Part shown: positions 40,613 to 49,585 of the stretch, piece after piece
Position numbering within the stretch: the stretch's first letter is position 1
How the letters are laid out: the number at the start of each line of letters is the position of its first letter
DNA from: Geomonas propionica
GTDB taxonomy: Bacteria; Desulfobacterota; Desulfuromonadia; Geobacterales; Geobacteraceae
DNA: 64,000 nt
Reading direction: 5' to 3'
Assembly: GCF_016458235.1 (NCBI RefSeq)
Contig: NZ_JAEMHK010000002.1
Location: 310,001 to 374,000, forward strand
Notes under the pieces: generated by a model
Seen by the model: the letters and a program-made list of their open reading frames with translations, nothing else
Database searches by the model: none
What the model was told of the DNA's origin: nothing
Program-made: the position numbers and the translations under genes

Positions 40613-43008
40613 ACACGTGCACTCCGCTGCCAATCACCCTCCCGCCGCATATCATCCAGCTTAAGAGCCAGAGGCCCGAACTCTTTAGTATTGACGATTT
40701 CATCGCAGGAATAGCCTCCTTCTCTCAAAAACCTGACCATACATTGTCAACCACCATGAGCAGGACTCTTCGAACTGCACAAGAATTGGTAAAACGCGGG
40801 ATTTCGATAATCCCGCTTGAACCGCGTGGCAAGAAACCCCGCATCAGATGGACAGATTTCCAAAGCCGGCTTGCAACCCAAGAAGAGTTAACCCATTGGT
40901 TCGCAGACGGCAGAAACAACATAGGTATAGTTACCGGCAAGATCAGCGGTCTCGTCGTAGTTGATTTTGACACAAACGAAGCCATCGAAATGGCAAAAAT
41001 TAAAAATTTCCCTAAGACGGCACTTGTAAAAACAGGTAGGGGCTATCATGCTTATTGCCGTTACCGTGAGGGAGTACGTAACTTCCAGAAACGCGATGAC
41101 TTACCTGGCATTGACCTTCGAGGAGATGGTGGGTTTGTAGTAGCCCCACCCAGTATCCATGCTAGCGGTGCGGTTTACACATGGGTCCCAAACCGCTCCA
41201 TTGGGGACCTTCCCCTTGCTGATTTACCTGGCTGGATATACGCCTCTAAACCAGCGGACAAAGCTGCCATAACGGACTTGCTTAAGGGCGTCTCCGAAGG
41301 AGGGCGCAATAATGCTGTTACACGCGTTGCAGGAAGTGTAATTTCAAAAGGTTATAACCTCGCTGAGGCCATTCGCTTCTGCTTAACCTGGAATACCACC
41401 AGTTGCAAACCGCCTCTGACCGAAGATGAAGTAACCATCACCGTGAAAAGCATTTATGCAGCGCATATCAGAAATAACGGAGAGCGAACGGCCATAAGAG
41501 AGCCAATCACATGGAATGAACCTCCTTCGCCTCTTCCTGACGGGCTACCACCGGTAAAAGCGTTAGATCCCGCGAATATACCTGTTCCATTGCAAGGTTG
41601 GCTGGTGGATATTGCTGATAGAATGCAGATCCCTCCGGATTTCTCTGCGGCGGCGGCAGTGGTTGCTCTTGGCTCAATCATCGGTCGCGGTTGCGGTATC
41701 CAGCCGAAACGTCATGATGATTGGCTCGTAGTTCCAAACATATGGGGAGCAGTCGTGGGCCGTCCTTCCCTGATGAAAACACCGGCAATATCTGAGGCAC
41801 AACGGCACCTTGTCCGGTTGGAAGCGGAAGCACGGGAAACATACCAAGACGCAGCGCGCTCCTTCGAGATCCAATCCGAAATCATTAAAATTACACGCAA
41901 CACCATAATGGAAGAAATCAAGAAGGCAGTCAAAGCGAAGAGTAATGACGCGATTGAGGCAGCGCGGCAGAAACTCGCAGCCTTAGAATCACAAGTACCC
42001 AAACGGCGGCGCTACCAGACCCAGGACGGAACAACAGAAAAAATCGGGGAACTGTTGAACGAAAACCCGAACGGACTCCTAGTAAACCGGGATGAGCTTA
42101 TAGGCTGGTTCCGCTCTCTGGACAAAAACGGCAGAGAAGGAGACCGGTCTTTTTATCTGGAAGCATGGAACGGCAACCGCCCGTTTACATATGACCGGAT
42201 CGGGCGCGGCACTCTGGACATTCCGGCGCTTTGCGTATCCGTTTTTGGCGCAATCACTCCAGGGCCGTTATCAGATTATGTCTACCAGGCAAATCGTGGA
42301 GGCATGGGGGATGATGGCTTATTGCAGCGGTTTCAGGTGTTCGTATGGCCTGACGCGCCTAGCGCTTGGAAGAACGTTGATCGTTTTCCCGACACCAAGG
42401 AAAAGGACCGTGCTCGGGAGATATTCAAGCGGTTGGCTAGAGGGATACCGGGCATAGATACTAAAGAGGAGGGAAGCATACCGAGTTTACATTTCTCCCC
42501 AGGCGGACAGGAGGTATTCGACAAGTGGCGACTAGCACTTGAAACTCGGCTGAGGGGCGATCATGGCTTGCATCCAGCGATGGAGAGCCACTTGGCTAAA
42601 TACCGAAAGCTCATGCCGTCTCTGGCCTTGATATTCCACCTTGTGGCCGTAGCAGATGGAGAAATGCAAGGGCCTGTTTCTGAGGTTTCGGCAGTTTTGG
42701 CGGTTCGCTGGTGCGAGTATCTTGAAAGTCACGCTATGCGAATTTATGGTGCAGCAACTCCCCCAGGGATGGACGCAGCACGGGAGATCGTGAAACATAT
42801 CAAACGTGGCGCAATCAAAGATGGTGCAAAGATAAGGGAGATCTGGCGACCGCAATGGTCAAGGCTAACAACCTCCGATCAAGTAAAAGCAGGTTTGGAT
42901 GTCCTATGCCAATACGATTGGTTGGCTGTCGAGAAGTCATGTACCAGTGAACACGGTGGCCGGCCATCCGAAATTATCAGGATCAATCCGTTAATAAAGG
43001 CTGGCTAG
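40609..43008 (+). CDS. Prim-pol / DUF3987 replication protein
   Basis: The 799-residue protein has an N-terminal bifunctional primase-polymerase domain (about 55-205; VVVDFDT metal-binding segment, GRGYHAY and LRGDGGFVVAPPS), a primase C-terminal segment (about 225-290), and a DUF3987 domain (about 310-790) as found in replication proteins of phages and islands. The helicase-like part lacks a clear Walker A: the expected P-loop reads VGRPSLMKTPA. It probably starts or supports replication of the excised element. The ATG overlaps the AlpA stop; a shorter start at 40756 is possible. Confidence 0.85.
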   Translation: MNTCTPLPITLPPHIIQLKSQRPELFSIDDFIAGIASFSQKPDHTLSTTMSRTLRTAQELVKRGISIIPLEPRGKKPRIRWTDFQSRLATQEELTHWFADGRNNIGIVTGKISGLVVVDFDTNEAIEMAKIKNFPKTALVKTGRGYHAYCRYREGVRNFQKRDDLPGIDLRGDGGFVVAPPSIHASGAVYTWVPNRSIGDLPLADLPGWIYASKPADKAAITDLLKGVSEGGRNNAVTRVAGSVISKGYNLAEAIRFCLTWNTTSCKPPLTEDEVTITVKSIYAAHIRNNGERTAIREPITWNEPPSPLPDGLPPVKALDPANIPVPLQGWLVDIADRMQIPPDFSAAAAVVALGSIIGRGCGIQPKRHDDWLVVPNIWGAVVGRPSLMKTPAISEAQRHLVRLEAEARETYQDAARSFEIQSEIIKITRNTIMEEIKKAVKAKSNDAIEAARQKLAALESQVPKRRRYQTQDGTTEKIGELLNENPNGLLVNRDELIGWFRSLDKNGREGDRSFYLEAWNGNRPFTYDRIGRGTLDIPALCVSVFGAITPGPLSDYVYQANRGGMGDDGLLQRFQVFVWPDAPSAWKNVDRFPDTKEKDRAREIFKRLARGIPGIDTKEEGSIPSLHFSPGGQEVFDKWRLALETRLRGDHGLHPAMESHLAKYRKLMPSLALIFHLVAVADGEMQGPVSEVSAVLAVRWCEYLESHAMRIYGAATPPGMDAAREIVKHIKRGAIKDGAKIREIWRPQWSRLTTSDQVKAGLDVLCQYDWLAVEKSCTSEHGGRPSEIIRINPLIKAG

Positions 43009-43097
43009 TTCTTACGGCGAGGCACTGCCGAAACTGCCAAAAGTGACAGTTAGTACTTTAGTCAATGCCACCACCACTGCGAAAAGGAGGGCTATCA

Positions 43098-43412
43098 ATG
43101 AACATCAACAGTTACATCGAAGGACTTAGAAAGCTACGAAGCCAAAAATTAGCTAAACAGAGCCGCCCGCCGACATTGGTCGAGGAAATAAGGAACTGGT
43201 GGGCCACTATCCCCGATGTGCAAAGGCTGCCATGCTATCACATGGATTTTTTTCAAAGTACCTTCGGTCATGCACCTTCAATAATAGGGCTAGCCCTTTA
43301 TCAGAACGGGTGGACGCGCCGCCGCTCTTGGAAATCGGGAAAACCATTTTGCCGCGTATGGGTTCCCCCCTCATGTGGGGAGGCGTTAAGCATTGAAAAT
43401 AATCGCACTTAG
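43098..43412 (+). CDS. Small element-borne protein, unknown
   Basis: The 104-residue product has no signal peptide. The region WWATIPDVQRLPCYHMDFFQ followed by a basic GWTRRRSW stretch has the spacing of a winged helix, so DNA binding is possible but not shown. AAAGGAGG lies upstream of the ATG at 43098. It is the first cargo gene after the replication protein. I recognise no family. Confidence 0.6.
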   Translation: MNINSYIEGLRKLRSQKLAKQSRPPTLVEEIRNWWATIPDVQRLPCYHMDFFQSTFGHAPSIIGLALYQNGWTRRRSWKSGKPFCRVWVPPSCGEALSIENNRT

Positions 43413-43449
43413 TGTTAGTCTGCCCTCATTTTTAAACAGGAGGTTTGTC

Positions 43450-43689
43450 ATGATCGCAAATAAACTTAATGCGATGCGCACAAATTTTATCAGTTTTTGC
43501 ATCTCTTCAGAAGCAAAGGTGGTCAGTAGCGATCAACTCATGAGGCAATTTGACTGGACTGAGGAGCTTGTAAATGTCTTCATGCCTTTAGTGGACTACC
43601 GTAAGATTTATGACGATGGTAAAACATACTGGATATCACCTGGTTACTACCCAGAGTTTTCAAAACAACTAAAAGGTTTATTATCATAA
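43450..43689 (+). CDS. Small element-borne protein, unknown
   Basis: This 79-residue protein looks like a small alpha/beta winged-helix-like fold (VVSSDQLMRQFDWTEELVN, then a strand pair DDGKTYWISPG). It has ACAGGAGGTTT before the ATG at 43450, the same ribosome-binding sequence as the next gene. It lies 37 bases after the previous gene and in the same direction. No family is recognised. Confidence 0.6.
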   Translation: MIANKLNAMRTNFISFCISSEAKVVSSDQLMRQFDWTEELVNVFMPLVDYRKIYDDGKTYWISPGYYPEFSKQLKGLLS

Positions 43690-43752
43690 ACGTTATTATC
43701 ACACCACCACAGGTTATCCATTATAATGTTCCTTATCCAACAGGAGGTTTCA

Positions 43753-44388
43753 ATGAAATTATCTGTTTTGACGTCATTTGTTCTTTGCATGCTCGCCGCC
43801 GTTCCCGCACTTGCCGAGACCTACAAATGGGAAGACAGTAACGGAGTACATTTCACCGACAATCTGAATTCTGTACCCAAAAAGTACCGCAAGCAGGCCG
43901 CCGCAGAGGCGCGTGGTGATGTAGCTATCCCCCTTGAGGAGTCACACCAAGCGGCTAGCAGTTGGAAAACTTCTGAAAACAGAGATAGAAGGCAAAGCAA
44001 AGAAGACGCAGTGGAAAGAGCCAGAGAAGCCGTGGCCAGCATCCCGGCCTTACGCACCAGTGCGGATTTTGGAGGTGATGGGAGTAATTCAGCTAAGGAC
44101 AACGCAGCAGCCATAAAGGCAGCTCAACATAACGCAAATGTCATCAGAGATCGGGATTTCAAGCTACGGCAGTTGGCACTTGCACTGAAGGAAAGAGACG
44201 GGCAATCGCCTGAGGCTGATACGATCCTTTCCGAATTAAATGCAGAAAAACAGGAGAGGAAACTTCGTGCTGTAGAAAACAATCAAAACATGAAGTCTCT
44301 TCAAATGGAGCAGAGATTAGATCGGCGGCATAGGGAGATGCAAGACAAGCTAGACAGAATCGATAGAAAAACAAAGCTAGGCTACTAA
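43753..44388 (+). CDS. Element-borne DUF4124 exported protein
   Basis: The 211-residue protein has a signal peptide (cleavage near ALA, residue 20) and a DUF4124 domain (YKWEDSNGVHFTDN, VPKKYRKQA), followed by a long charged coiled-coil region. It resembles the chromosomal DUF4124 protein at 9260-9757 in design but is more diverged and longer. ACAGGAGGTTT precedes the ATG. It is unusual cargo for a small island: an envelope protein rather than a replication or defence gene. Function unknown. Confidence 0.8.
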   Translation: MKLSVLTSFVLCMLAAVPALAETYKWEDSNGVHFTDNLNSVPKKYRKQAAAEARGDVAIPLEESHQAASSWKTSENRDRRQSKEDAVERAREAVASIPALRTSADFGGDGSNSAKDNAAAIKAAQHNANVIRDRDFKLRQLALALKERDGQSPEADTILSELNAEKQERKLRAVENNQNMKSLQMEQRLDRRHREMQDKLDRIDRKTKLGY

Positions 44389-44498
44389 GGAACCAGCCAG
44401 TTAAGGAGCCATGACAGGAGGTCGTGGCGGAGCACAGTGCGTCAAGAACTTTACTCTCTAGATCCGTGGGCTCTGTATCACAGGGTCAATACAGAATA

Positions 44499-44526
44499 GG
44501 GGGGGCTAGCAAAAGTCGCCCCCCCC
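44499..44526 (+). terminator. G/C-run hairpin after the element genes
   Basis: Seven G and eight C residues face each other around CTAGCAAAAGTCG. The pyrimidine-rich tail is weak. It may end the cargo transcript. Confidence 0.5.
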
Positions 44527-44604
44527 AGGTCCTTTGGAATTTCGAGTGGCGGTTGACTGTGATTCGGGAATCACGGTTTTATTACGGCACCAGCTACGGC
44601 ACAA

Positions 44605-44638
44605 CAAAAAAGGGTTACAGCACTAAAGCTGTAACCCT
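44605..44638 (-). terminator. Element-supplied terminator for tRNA-Arg
   Basis: GGGTTACAGC and GCTGTAACCC pair around six bases and, on the minus strand, precede a run of six T. It lies inside the element just downstream of the tRNA and mirrors the terminator at 38579. Confidence 0.88.
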
Positions 44639-44648
44639 TTGAATTTAT

Positions 44649-44725
44649 TGGCGTCCCCGAGACGATTCGAACGTCCGACCCCTTCCTTAGGAGGGAAGTG
44701 CTCTATCCGGCTGAGCTACGGGGAC
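44649..44725 (-). tRNA. tRNA-Arg (CCT)
   Basis: The minus strand folds as a tRNA: acceptor GTCCCCG/CGGGGAC, D-arm GCTC/GAGC, anticodon stem CTTCC/GGAAG with loop CTCCTAA (anticodon CCT), T-arm loop TTCGAAT, and encoded CCA. The 3' half serves as the attachment site of the neighbouring element and remains intact. Confidence 0.96.
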
Positions 44726-44738
44726 AAGTCAGACGGAC

Positions 44739-44767
44739 TTTATACAATACCGCCGCCTGTTTGGCAA
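44739..44767 (-). promoter_or_regulatory. Promoter of tRNA-Arg
   Basis: On the minus strand TTGCCA (44767-44762) and TATAAA (44744-44739) are separated by 17 bases, and the tRNA starts 13 bases after the -10 box. Confidence 0.7.
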
Positions 44768-44776
44768 GATTTTTTA

Positions 44777-45298
44777 TTAAAACTTCAACAAGGAGAACAC
44801 CTTGCCTTCGGGCAGCTTCTTGGCGCCTTCCAGGAACTCGAGCTCGGCCATGAAGCAGCACTCGACCAGCTCGACGTCCATGCTGCTGATCATGTCGACG
44901 ACGGCTGCCATGGTGCCGCCGGTGGCCAGCAGGTCGTCGGCGATCAGCACGCGGTCGCCTTTATTGAAGGCATCGGTGTGGATCTCCAGGGTGTCGGTGC
45001 CGTACTCGAGATCGTAGGTCTTCTTGACGGTTTTGGAGGGAAGCTTGCCGGGCTTTCTCACCAGCACGATGCCGGCGCCCAGCTTGTACGCCAGGGCGGC
45101 GCCGATGATGAAACCGCGCGCCTCGACGCCCACGACCTTGTCGATCTTCTGCCCGACATAGCGGTGCGACAGCAGGTCAACCATGCGCTGAAACGACTTG
45201 GCGTCCCCTAAAAGCGTGGTGATGTCTTTGAAGAGGATCCCCTTCTTGGGGAAATCGGGGATGTTCCTGATGATGCTTTTAAGATCTTCCATGTCCAA
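44777..45298 (-). CDS. apt: Adenine phosphoribosyltransferase
   Basis: Apt converts adenine and PRPP to AMP in purine salvage. The 173-residue product is full length, with the PRPP-binding motif [14 protein letters not shown] and the family beginning [18 protein letters not shown], plus the [14 protein letters not shown] segment. AGGAG is six bases before the TTG at 45298; the ATG at 45292 is the alternative start. It follows rpoS by 11 bases on the same strand and probably shares its transcript. Confidence 0.96.
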   Translation of the reverse strand: MDMEDLKSIIRNIPDFPKKGILFKDITTLLGDAKSFQRMVDLLSHRYVGQKIDKVVGVEARGFIIGAALAYKLGAGIVLVRKPGKLPSKTVKKTYDLEYGTDTLEIHTDAFNKGDRVLIADDLLATGGTMAAVVDMISSMDVELVECCFMAELEFLEGAKKLPEGKVFSLLKF

Positions 45299-45309
45299 CG
45301 GCCGCTCCT

Positions 45310-46302
45310 TTAATTACCAGTAGTTGCACTGCGCCCCATTATGTCGGTGGCTTCCACTATCTTTCTCAGTTTCTCAAGCGACTTCGCCTCGATCTGGCGG
45401 ATCCGCTCACGCGTCACGCCGAAGCTGCGCCCGATGGTGTCCAACGTCTGCGGGTCCTTGTCGTCCAGACCGAAACGGAGCGTCAGTATCTTTTTCTCCG
45501 CGTCGGAGAGGGTCTCGAACCACTTGGAGACCAGCTCGTACTTGTTCAGGTCCTCAAGGAGCACCGCGGGCGAGATGGTCGAGGTGTCCTCGATGGTGTC
45601 GATGAGGAAGTAGTCGTTGTTCTCACCCATGGGGCGCTCGATGGAGTAGGTCTTCTTCAGAAGCACCATGAGCCGGCGCACGTAGGTGACGTTCACCTCG
45701 AGCGCGTCGGCGACTTCCTTGACGCTCGGCTCGCGGTTCATCTTCTGCACCAGCTCGCGGGTCACCCTGAGCATCTTGTTGATGTCGTCGGAGACATGCA
45801 CGGGCAGGCGGATGGTGCGCGACTGGTTCACCAGGGCGCGCTCGATGGACTGCCTGATCCACCAGGTGGCGTAGGTGGAGAAGCGGCACTCCTTGGAGAG
45901 CTTGAAGCGCTCGACCGCCTTGATGAGCCCCATGTTCCCCTCTTCGATCAGGTCGAGGAAGGGAAGGCCGCGGTTTATGTAGCGCTTGGCGATCTTTACC
46001 ACGAGACGCAGGTTGGAGACGATCATCCGGTCGCGCGCGGCCTTGTCGCCAAGGTCGATGCGCGCCGCGAGTTCCTTCTCCTCGTCCGCGGTCAAAAGCT
46101 TGGTCTTCTGGATCTCGCGCAGATAGAGCTTGATGGCGTCGTCGAAGTGCTCCACTACGGCGGCCTTGATCTCTTCTTCTTCGACCTCTTCCGCCTCTTC
46201 GGCCTCTTCTACTTCTTCGAGTTCGACGGAATCGGGGTCCGGTTCATGCTCGCCATCAAGAAAGAGAGGATCCTTCTCCTCCAAAAGCTCGTCGTTTTCC
46301 AT
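45310..46302 (-). CDS. rpoS: RNA polymerase sigma factor RpoS
   Basis: The 330-residue sigma-70-family factor has an acidic N-terminal region (many [10 protein letters not shown] runs, residues 15-50), then regions 1.2-2 ([40 protein letters not shown]), 3 and 4 ([19 protein letters not shown]). Placement in a surE-pcm-rpoS block is the classic rpoS context. It should direct stationary-phase and stress transcription. The start at 46302 has AAGGAG six bases upstream; codons before it are poorly supported. The long acidic stretch is notable. Confidence 0.94.
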   Translation of the reverse strand: MENDELLEEKDPLFLDGEHEPDPDSVELEEVEEAEEAEEVEEEEIKAAVVEHFDDAIKLYLREIQKTKLLTADEEKELAARIDLGDKAARDRMIVSNLRLVVKIAKRYINRGLPFLDLIEEGNMGLIKAVERFKLSKECRFSTYATWWIRQSIERALVNQSRTIRLPVHVSDDINKMLRVTRELVQKMNREPSVKEVADALEVNVTYVRRLMVLLKKTYSIERPMGENNDYFLIDTIEDTSTISPAVLLEDLNKYELVSKWFETLSDAEKKILTLRFGLDDKDPQTLDTIGRSFGVTRERIRQIEAKSLEKLRKIVEATDIMGRSATTGN

Positions 46303-46350
46303 GCCAGACTCCTTTGCCAAAGCTAGAGTGATGTGGCGCAACCTGTGCTG

Positions 46351-46995
46351 CTACTCGTCGTTCCAGCCGTTCTTGCCGATCAGCCGCACGAAGCGGCAGT
46401 CGTCCGCTTCCTCGCGGGTGACGCTGCCGTCCAAGGCCTTCCTTATCACCAACAGTTTCTGGTCCACGCGGTCGCCGACCGGGATGACCAGCCGCCCACC
46501 GGGAGCCAACTGCTCGACCAGGCATTCGGGGAGTCCGGGGGCCCCGGCGGTAACCAGGATGGCGTCGAAAGGCGCCTCCTCGGGCCACCCTTCGGTGCCG
46601 TCGCCGATCTTCAGGTTCACGTTCAAAAGCCTCAGGCTGTCCAGCGCCTTGCGCGCCTTCATGGCCAGCGGGCGGATCCTTTCCACGGTGCAGACGCGGT
46701 CGGCCAGGGAGGCCAAAACAGCGGCCTGGTACCCGGAACCGGTGCCGAGCTCCAGCACCTTCTCGCGCCCTGTGAGGGCCAGCAGCTCGGTCATGCGCGC
46801 CACGATGTAGGGCTGCGATATGGTCTGTTTCTCTCCGATGGGGAGCGATCCGTCGCTGTAGGCCTGCCCGGACATGGCCTCTTCAACGAATATGTGCCTG
46901 GGCAACTCGAGCATGGTGTTGATCACCCGCTGGTCCGTGATACCGCGTTTCACCAGTTCGGCGACCATCCTCTTGCGTGCTACAACTGAATTCAT
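46351..46995 (-). CDS. pcm: Protein-L-isoaspartate O-methyltransferase
   Basis: Pcm methylates isoaspartyl residues in aged proteins, starting their repair. The 214-residue product has the family's [18 protein letters not shown]-type substrate loop and the SAM-binding [16 protein letters not shown] motif. It lies between surE (59 bases upstream) and rpoS (48 bases downstream), in line with a stress-survival operon. Confidence 0.96.
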   Translation of the reverse strand: MNSVVARKRMVAELVKRGITDQRVINTMLELPRHIFVEEAMSGQAYSDGSLPIGEKQTISQPYIVARMTELLALTGREKVLELGTGSGYQAAVLASLADRVCTVERIRPLAMKARKALDSLRLLNVNLKIGDGTEGWPEEAPFDAILVTAGAPGLPECLVEQLAPGGRLVIPVGDRVDQKLLVIRKALDGSVTREEADDCRFVRLIGKNGWNDE

Positions 46996-47054
46996 TCCCC
47001 CCCCGATCTTCGGCAGCGGGGAAATATAACAAATGGCGTGCTAAAAGTCCAGCA

Positions 47055-47801
47055 TCACGGCAGTTCCCACGCCTGCAACTCGCCGATCGCCGCGTGGTTG
47101 GTGAGGTCGATATGCAGGGGCGAAATGGAGACGTGGCCGCGCGAAACGGCGTGGTAATCGGTGCCGGGAACATCTTTGAAGCTGAGGTCAGCGGTGCCGA
47201 TCCAGTAGTAGTTCCTGCCGCGGGGATCGACCTTGTCCACGATGGTCCCCTCGTAGCTCCTCTTGCCTTGGCAGGTGATCTGCGCGGGGAGGAGTTTGTC
47301 GGCGGGGAGGTCGGGCACGTTCACGTTGAGATAGGTGTCGCGGGGGAGCCCCCGGCGCTGGACGCTTTGAGCCAGTTGTGCCGCGAAGGCGGCGGCCGCG
47401 GCGAAGTTCTCCCCGCCGCTGCGGGTGACCAGGGAAACGGCGATGGCGGGGATCCCCATCAGGGTCGCCTCCAGGGCCGCCGCCACCGTGCCGGAATAGG
47501 TGACGTCATCGCCTAGGTTGGCGCCGCGGTTCACCCCGGAGATGACCAGGTCGGGTCGGAAGGAAAGGAGGCTGTGGATGCCGAGGTTGACGCAGTCGGT
47601 GGGTGTCCCCTCGACCGCGTAGATGTTGTCGGCGATGCGCGCGGCGCGCAGGGGATGGTGCAGCGTGAGCGCATGGGAGACCGCGCTCTGCTCGCGGTCC
47701 GGCGCCACGACGACCACCTCCGCCACCTGGGACACCCGTTCGATCAGGGCGGCCAGGCCGGGGGAATGCACACCGTCGTCGTTGGTAAGGAGAATCTTCA
47801 C
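47055..47801 (-). CDS. surE: 5'/3'-nucleotidase SurE
   Basis: SurE is a metal-dependent nucleoside monophosphatase of stationary phase. The 248-residue product begins MKILLTNDDGVHSPG with the metal-binding D8/D9, and has the conserved APDREQSAVSHALT and SGVNRGANLGDDVTYSGTVAAA loops. It heads the surE-pcm-rpoS-apt group; trmJ is 115 bases upstream on the same strand. Confidence 0.97.
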   Translation of the reverse strand: MKILLTNDDGVHSPGLAALIERVSQVAEVVVVAPDREQSAVSHALTLHHPLRAARIADNIYAVEGTPTDCVNLGIHSLLSFRPDLVISGVNRGANLGDDVTYSGTVAAALEATLMGIPAIAVSLVTRSGGENFAAAAAFAAQLAQSVQRRGLPRDTYLNVNVPDLPADKLLPAQITCQGKRSYEGTIVDKVDPRGRNYYWIGTADLSFKDVPGTDYHAVSRGHVSISPLHIDLTNHAAIGELQAWELP

Positions 47802-47916
47802 GGTAGGGCCCTCGCAGTCAAGTACAGCAGAACAGGTCCAGATGCAGCTTCCGCCTCACCCCTAACGCTTCGGCGGCGCGGAAGGAAACTTTAACACGTT
47901 TTAACGATATATGGAA

Positions 47917-48654
47917 TCAGGCGCCCTTCTTCCCCTTGAACTCGGCGCAGGCCCAATCCATCTGGGACAACAGCCCGCGCAGCGCGGCCACCTCGCGCTC
48001 GTCCAGTTCCGCGCGCGAGAAGATGCGCCGCATGGTGCGCATCATGTGGTCCGGGTTCTGTGGGTTCAGATAGCCGATGCGCAGGAAGGTCTTCTCCATA
48101 TGGCCGTACATCGGCTCCAGCGAGGCCGACCCGGCCAGCTCGCGTGCGGTCTTGACCGGCACCGGGGCAGCGCCCTTCAGGAACTCGTAGCAGAAGATGA
48201 GCACCGCCTGGGACAGGTTCAGCGAGCCGAACTCGTCGGCGGTCTCGATGGTGGATTGCCAGCGGCAAAGCGCCACCTCGTCGGTGGTGAGCCCGCTGTC
48301 CTCGCGCCCGAAGACCAGGGCGAGGCGGCTGTTGGGCGCACAAGCGGCGAAGCGCTCCACGATCTCGGGCGGGGTGGAGATCTCCGCGCGGTACTTGCCG
48401 TGGCGCCTCGTGGTCGCCACCGAGTACTCGCTGTCGGCGATGGCGTCTTCGAGCGAGGTGAAGATGCGGGCGCTTTCCAGGAGGTCGCGCGCGGAGACGG
48501 CGAACTTGATCGCGTCCAGGTGGTCCACCTGGCAGGGGTTGACCAGGCGCAGGTCGCGCAGCCCCATGTTCTTCATGGCCCGGCAGACCATCCCTATGTT
48601 GCCGGGACTCTGGGTCCCGACCAAGACTATGGAAACTCTTTGCTTCAAATCCAT
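47917..48654 (-). CDS. trmJ: TrmJ-type tRNA 2'-O-methyltransferase
   Basis: The 245-residue SPOUT-class protein matches TrmJ/TrmH group 1, which methylates ribose at position 32 of tRNAs. The knot motifs are present: VGTQSPGNIGMVCRAMKNMG, LVFGREDSGLTTDEV and SLNLSQAVLIFCYE. The C-terminal helical domain typical of TrmJ follows. I choose the ATG at 48654 with AAGG seven bases upstream; the frame continues back into the repeat array, which I regard as noncoding. Confidence 0.92.
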   Translation of the reverse strand: MDLKQRVSIVLVGTQSPGNIGMVCRAMKNMGLRDLRLVNPCQVDHLDAIKFAVSARDLLESARIFTSLEDAIADSEYSVATTRRHGKYRAEISTPPEIVERFAACAPNSRLALVFGREDSGLTTDEVALCRWQSTIETADEFGSLNLSQAVLIFCYEFLKGAAPVPVKTARELAGSASLEPMYGHMEKTFLRIGYLNPQNPDHMMRTMRRIFSRAELDEREVAALRGLLSQMDWACAEFKGKKGA

Positions 48655-48746
48655 GCAATGCCCTTCTCTGGTGACTGCGAAATGTGCTGCCCCAGTCTGG
48701 GGCGCGGGCGGCATTACACCACAACCTAAGGCAATTGACAAGACGG

Positions 48747-49579
48747 CAGAAAAGCGGTTTCGCAAAGAACGCCAAGAATCCGCGAAGGACGCAAAGAGAA
48801 GATTTTGGGGTAAACCCAAAAAGCCTTTCCTTGGCGTGCTTTGCGACTACTTCGTTTTCTTTGCGTAACTGCTTTTGACTTAAAAAGGCAGAAAAGCTGT
48901 TACGCAAAGAACGCAGAGTATGCGCGATGGACGCAAAGAGAGCCTTAGGGGGTAAACCCAAAAGCCGTTCCTTCGCGTGCTTTGCGACTACTTCGTTCCT
49001 TTGCGTAACCGCTCTTGACTTGAAAGGCAGAAAAGCCGTTACGCAAAGAACGCTGAGTATGCGCGATGGACGCAAAGAGAGCCTTAGTGGGTAACCTAAA
49101 AGATTTACCTTCGCGTGCTTTGCGACTACTTCGTTTTCTTTGCGTAACTGCTTTTGACTTAAAAGGGGAGAAAAGCTGTTACGCAAAGAACGCAGAGTAT
49201 GCGCGATGGACGCAAAGAGAGCTTTTGTGGGGTAACCTAAAAGCTTTACCTTCGCGTGCTTTGCGACTACTTCGTTTTCTTTGCGTAACTGCTTTTGACT
49301 TAAAAGGACAGAAAAGCTGTTACGCAAAGAACGCAGAGTATGCGCGATGGACGCAAAGAGAGCTTTGGGTGGGTAACCTAAAAGTTTTACTTTCGCGTGC
49401 TTTGCGACTACTTCGTTACTTTGCGTAACTGCTTTTGACCTGAAAGGGCAGAAAAGCTGTTACGCAAAGAGCGCAGGGTATCCGCGAAGAACGCTAAGAA
49501 AGACTTTGGGGTTAAGCCCAAAAGCCTTTTCTTGGCGTGCTTTGCGACTACTTCGCATCTTTGCGTGACTGCTTTGACT
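48747..49579. repeat. Array of six 141-bp hairpin repeats
   Basis: Units start near 48747, 48889, 49028, 49168, 49309 and 49449 (139-142 bp each). Each begins CAGAAAAGC, then GTTACGCAAAGAACGC, ends with CTTTGCGTAAC and TTTTGACTT, so the ends of a unit can pair. The middle units are the most alike. The array fills 48655-49585 between dedA and trmJ; I see no gene there. Unit length is 47 codons, so long frames run through it on both strands. Confidence 0.93.
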
Positions 49580-49585
49580 GTGCTT

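Larger units (their letters stand above)
38618..44693. mobile_element. tRNA-Arg-integrated element, 6.1 kb
   Basis: Direct 46-bp repeats from the 3' end of tRNA-Arg bound a set of six plus-strand genes: tyrosine recombinase, AlpA-like regulator, prim-pol/DUF3987 protein, two small unknown genes and a DUF4124 gene. Base composition is more AT-rich than the flanks. Paired TACGGCAC motifs near each end (38807-38827 and 44583-44602) resemble recombinase arm sites. No capsid, portal or conjugation gene is present, so it is a satellite-like or mobilisable island rather than a full prophage. Confidence 0.9.

Noticed and set aside
48900-49000. c-di-GMP (GEMM) riboswitch, suggested by GGACGCAAAG
   Set aside because: The remaining conserved GEMM segments are missing and the motif belongs to the palindromic repeat.
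47891-49327. Minus-strand frame running from the repeat array into the trmJ region
   Set aside because: It is open because the repeat unit is 47 codons long; the product is repeat translation followed by an out-of-frame reading of trmJ.
48747-49579. CRISPR array
   Set aside because: Units are 141 bp with no short repeat/spacer pattern and no cas gene nearby.
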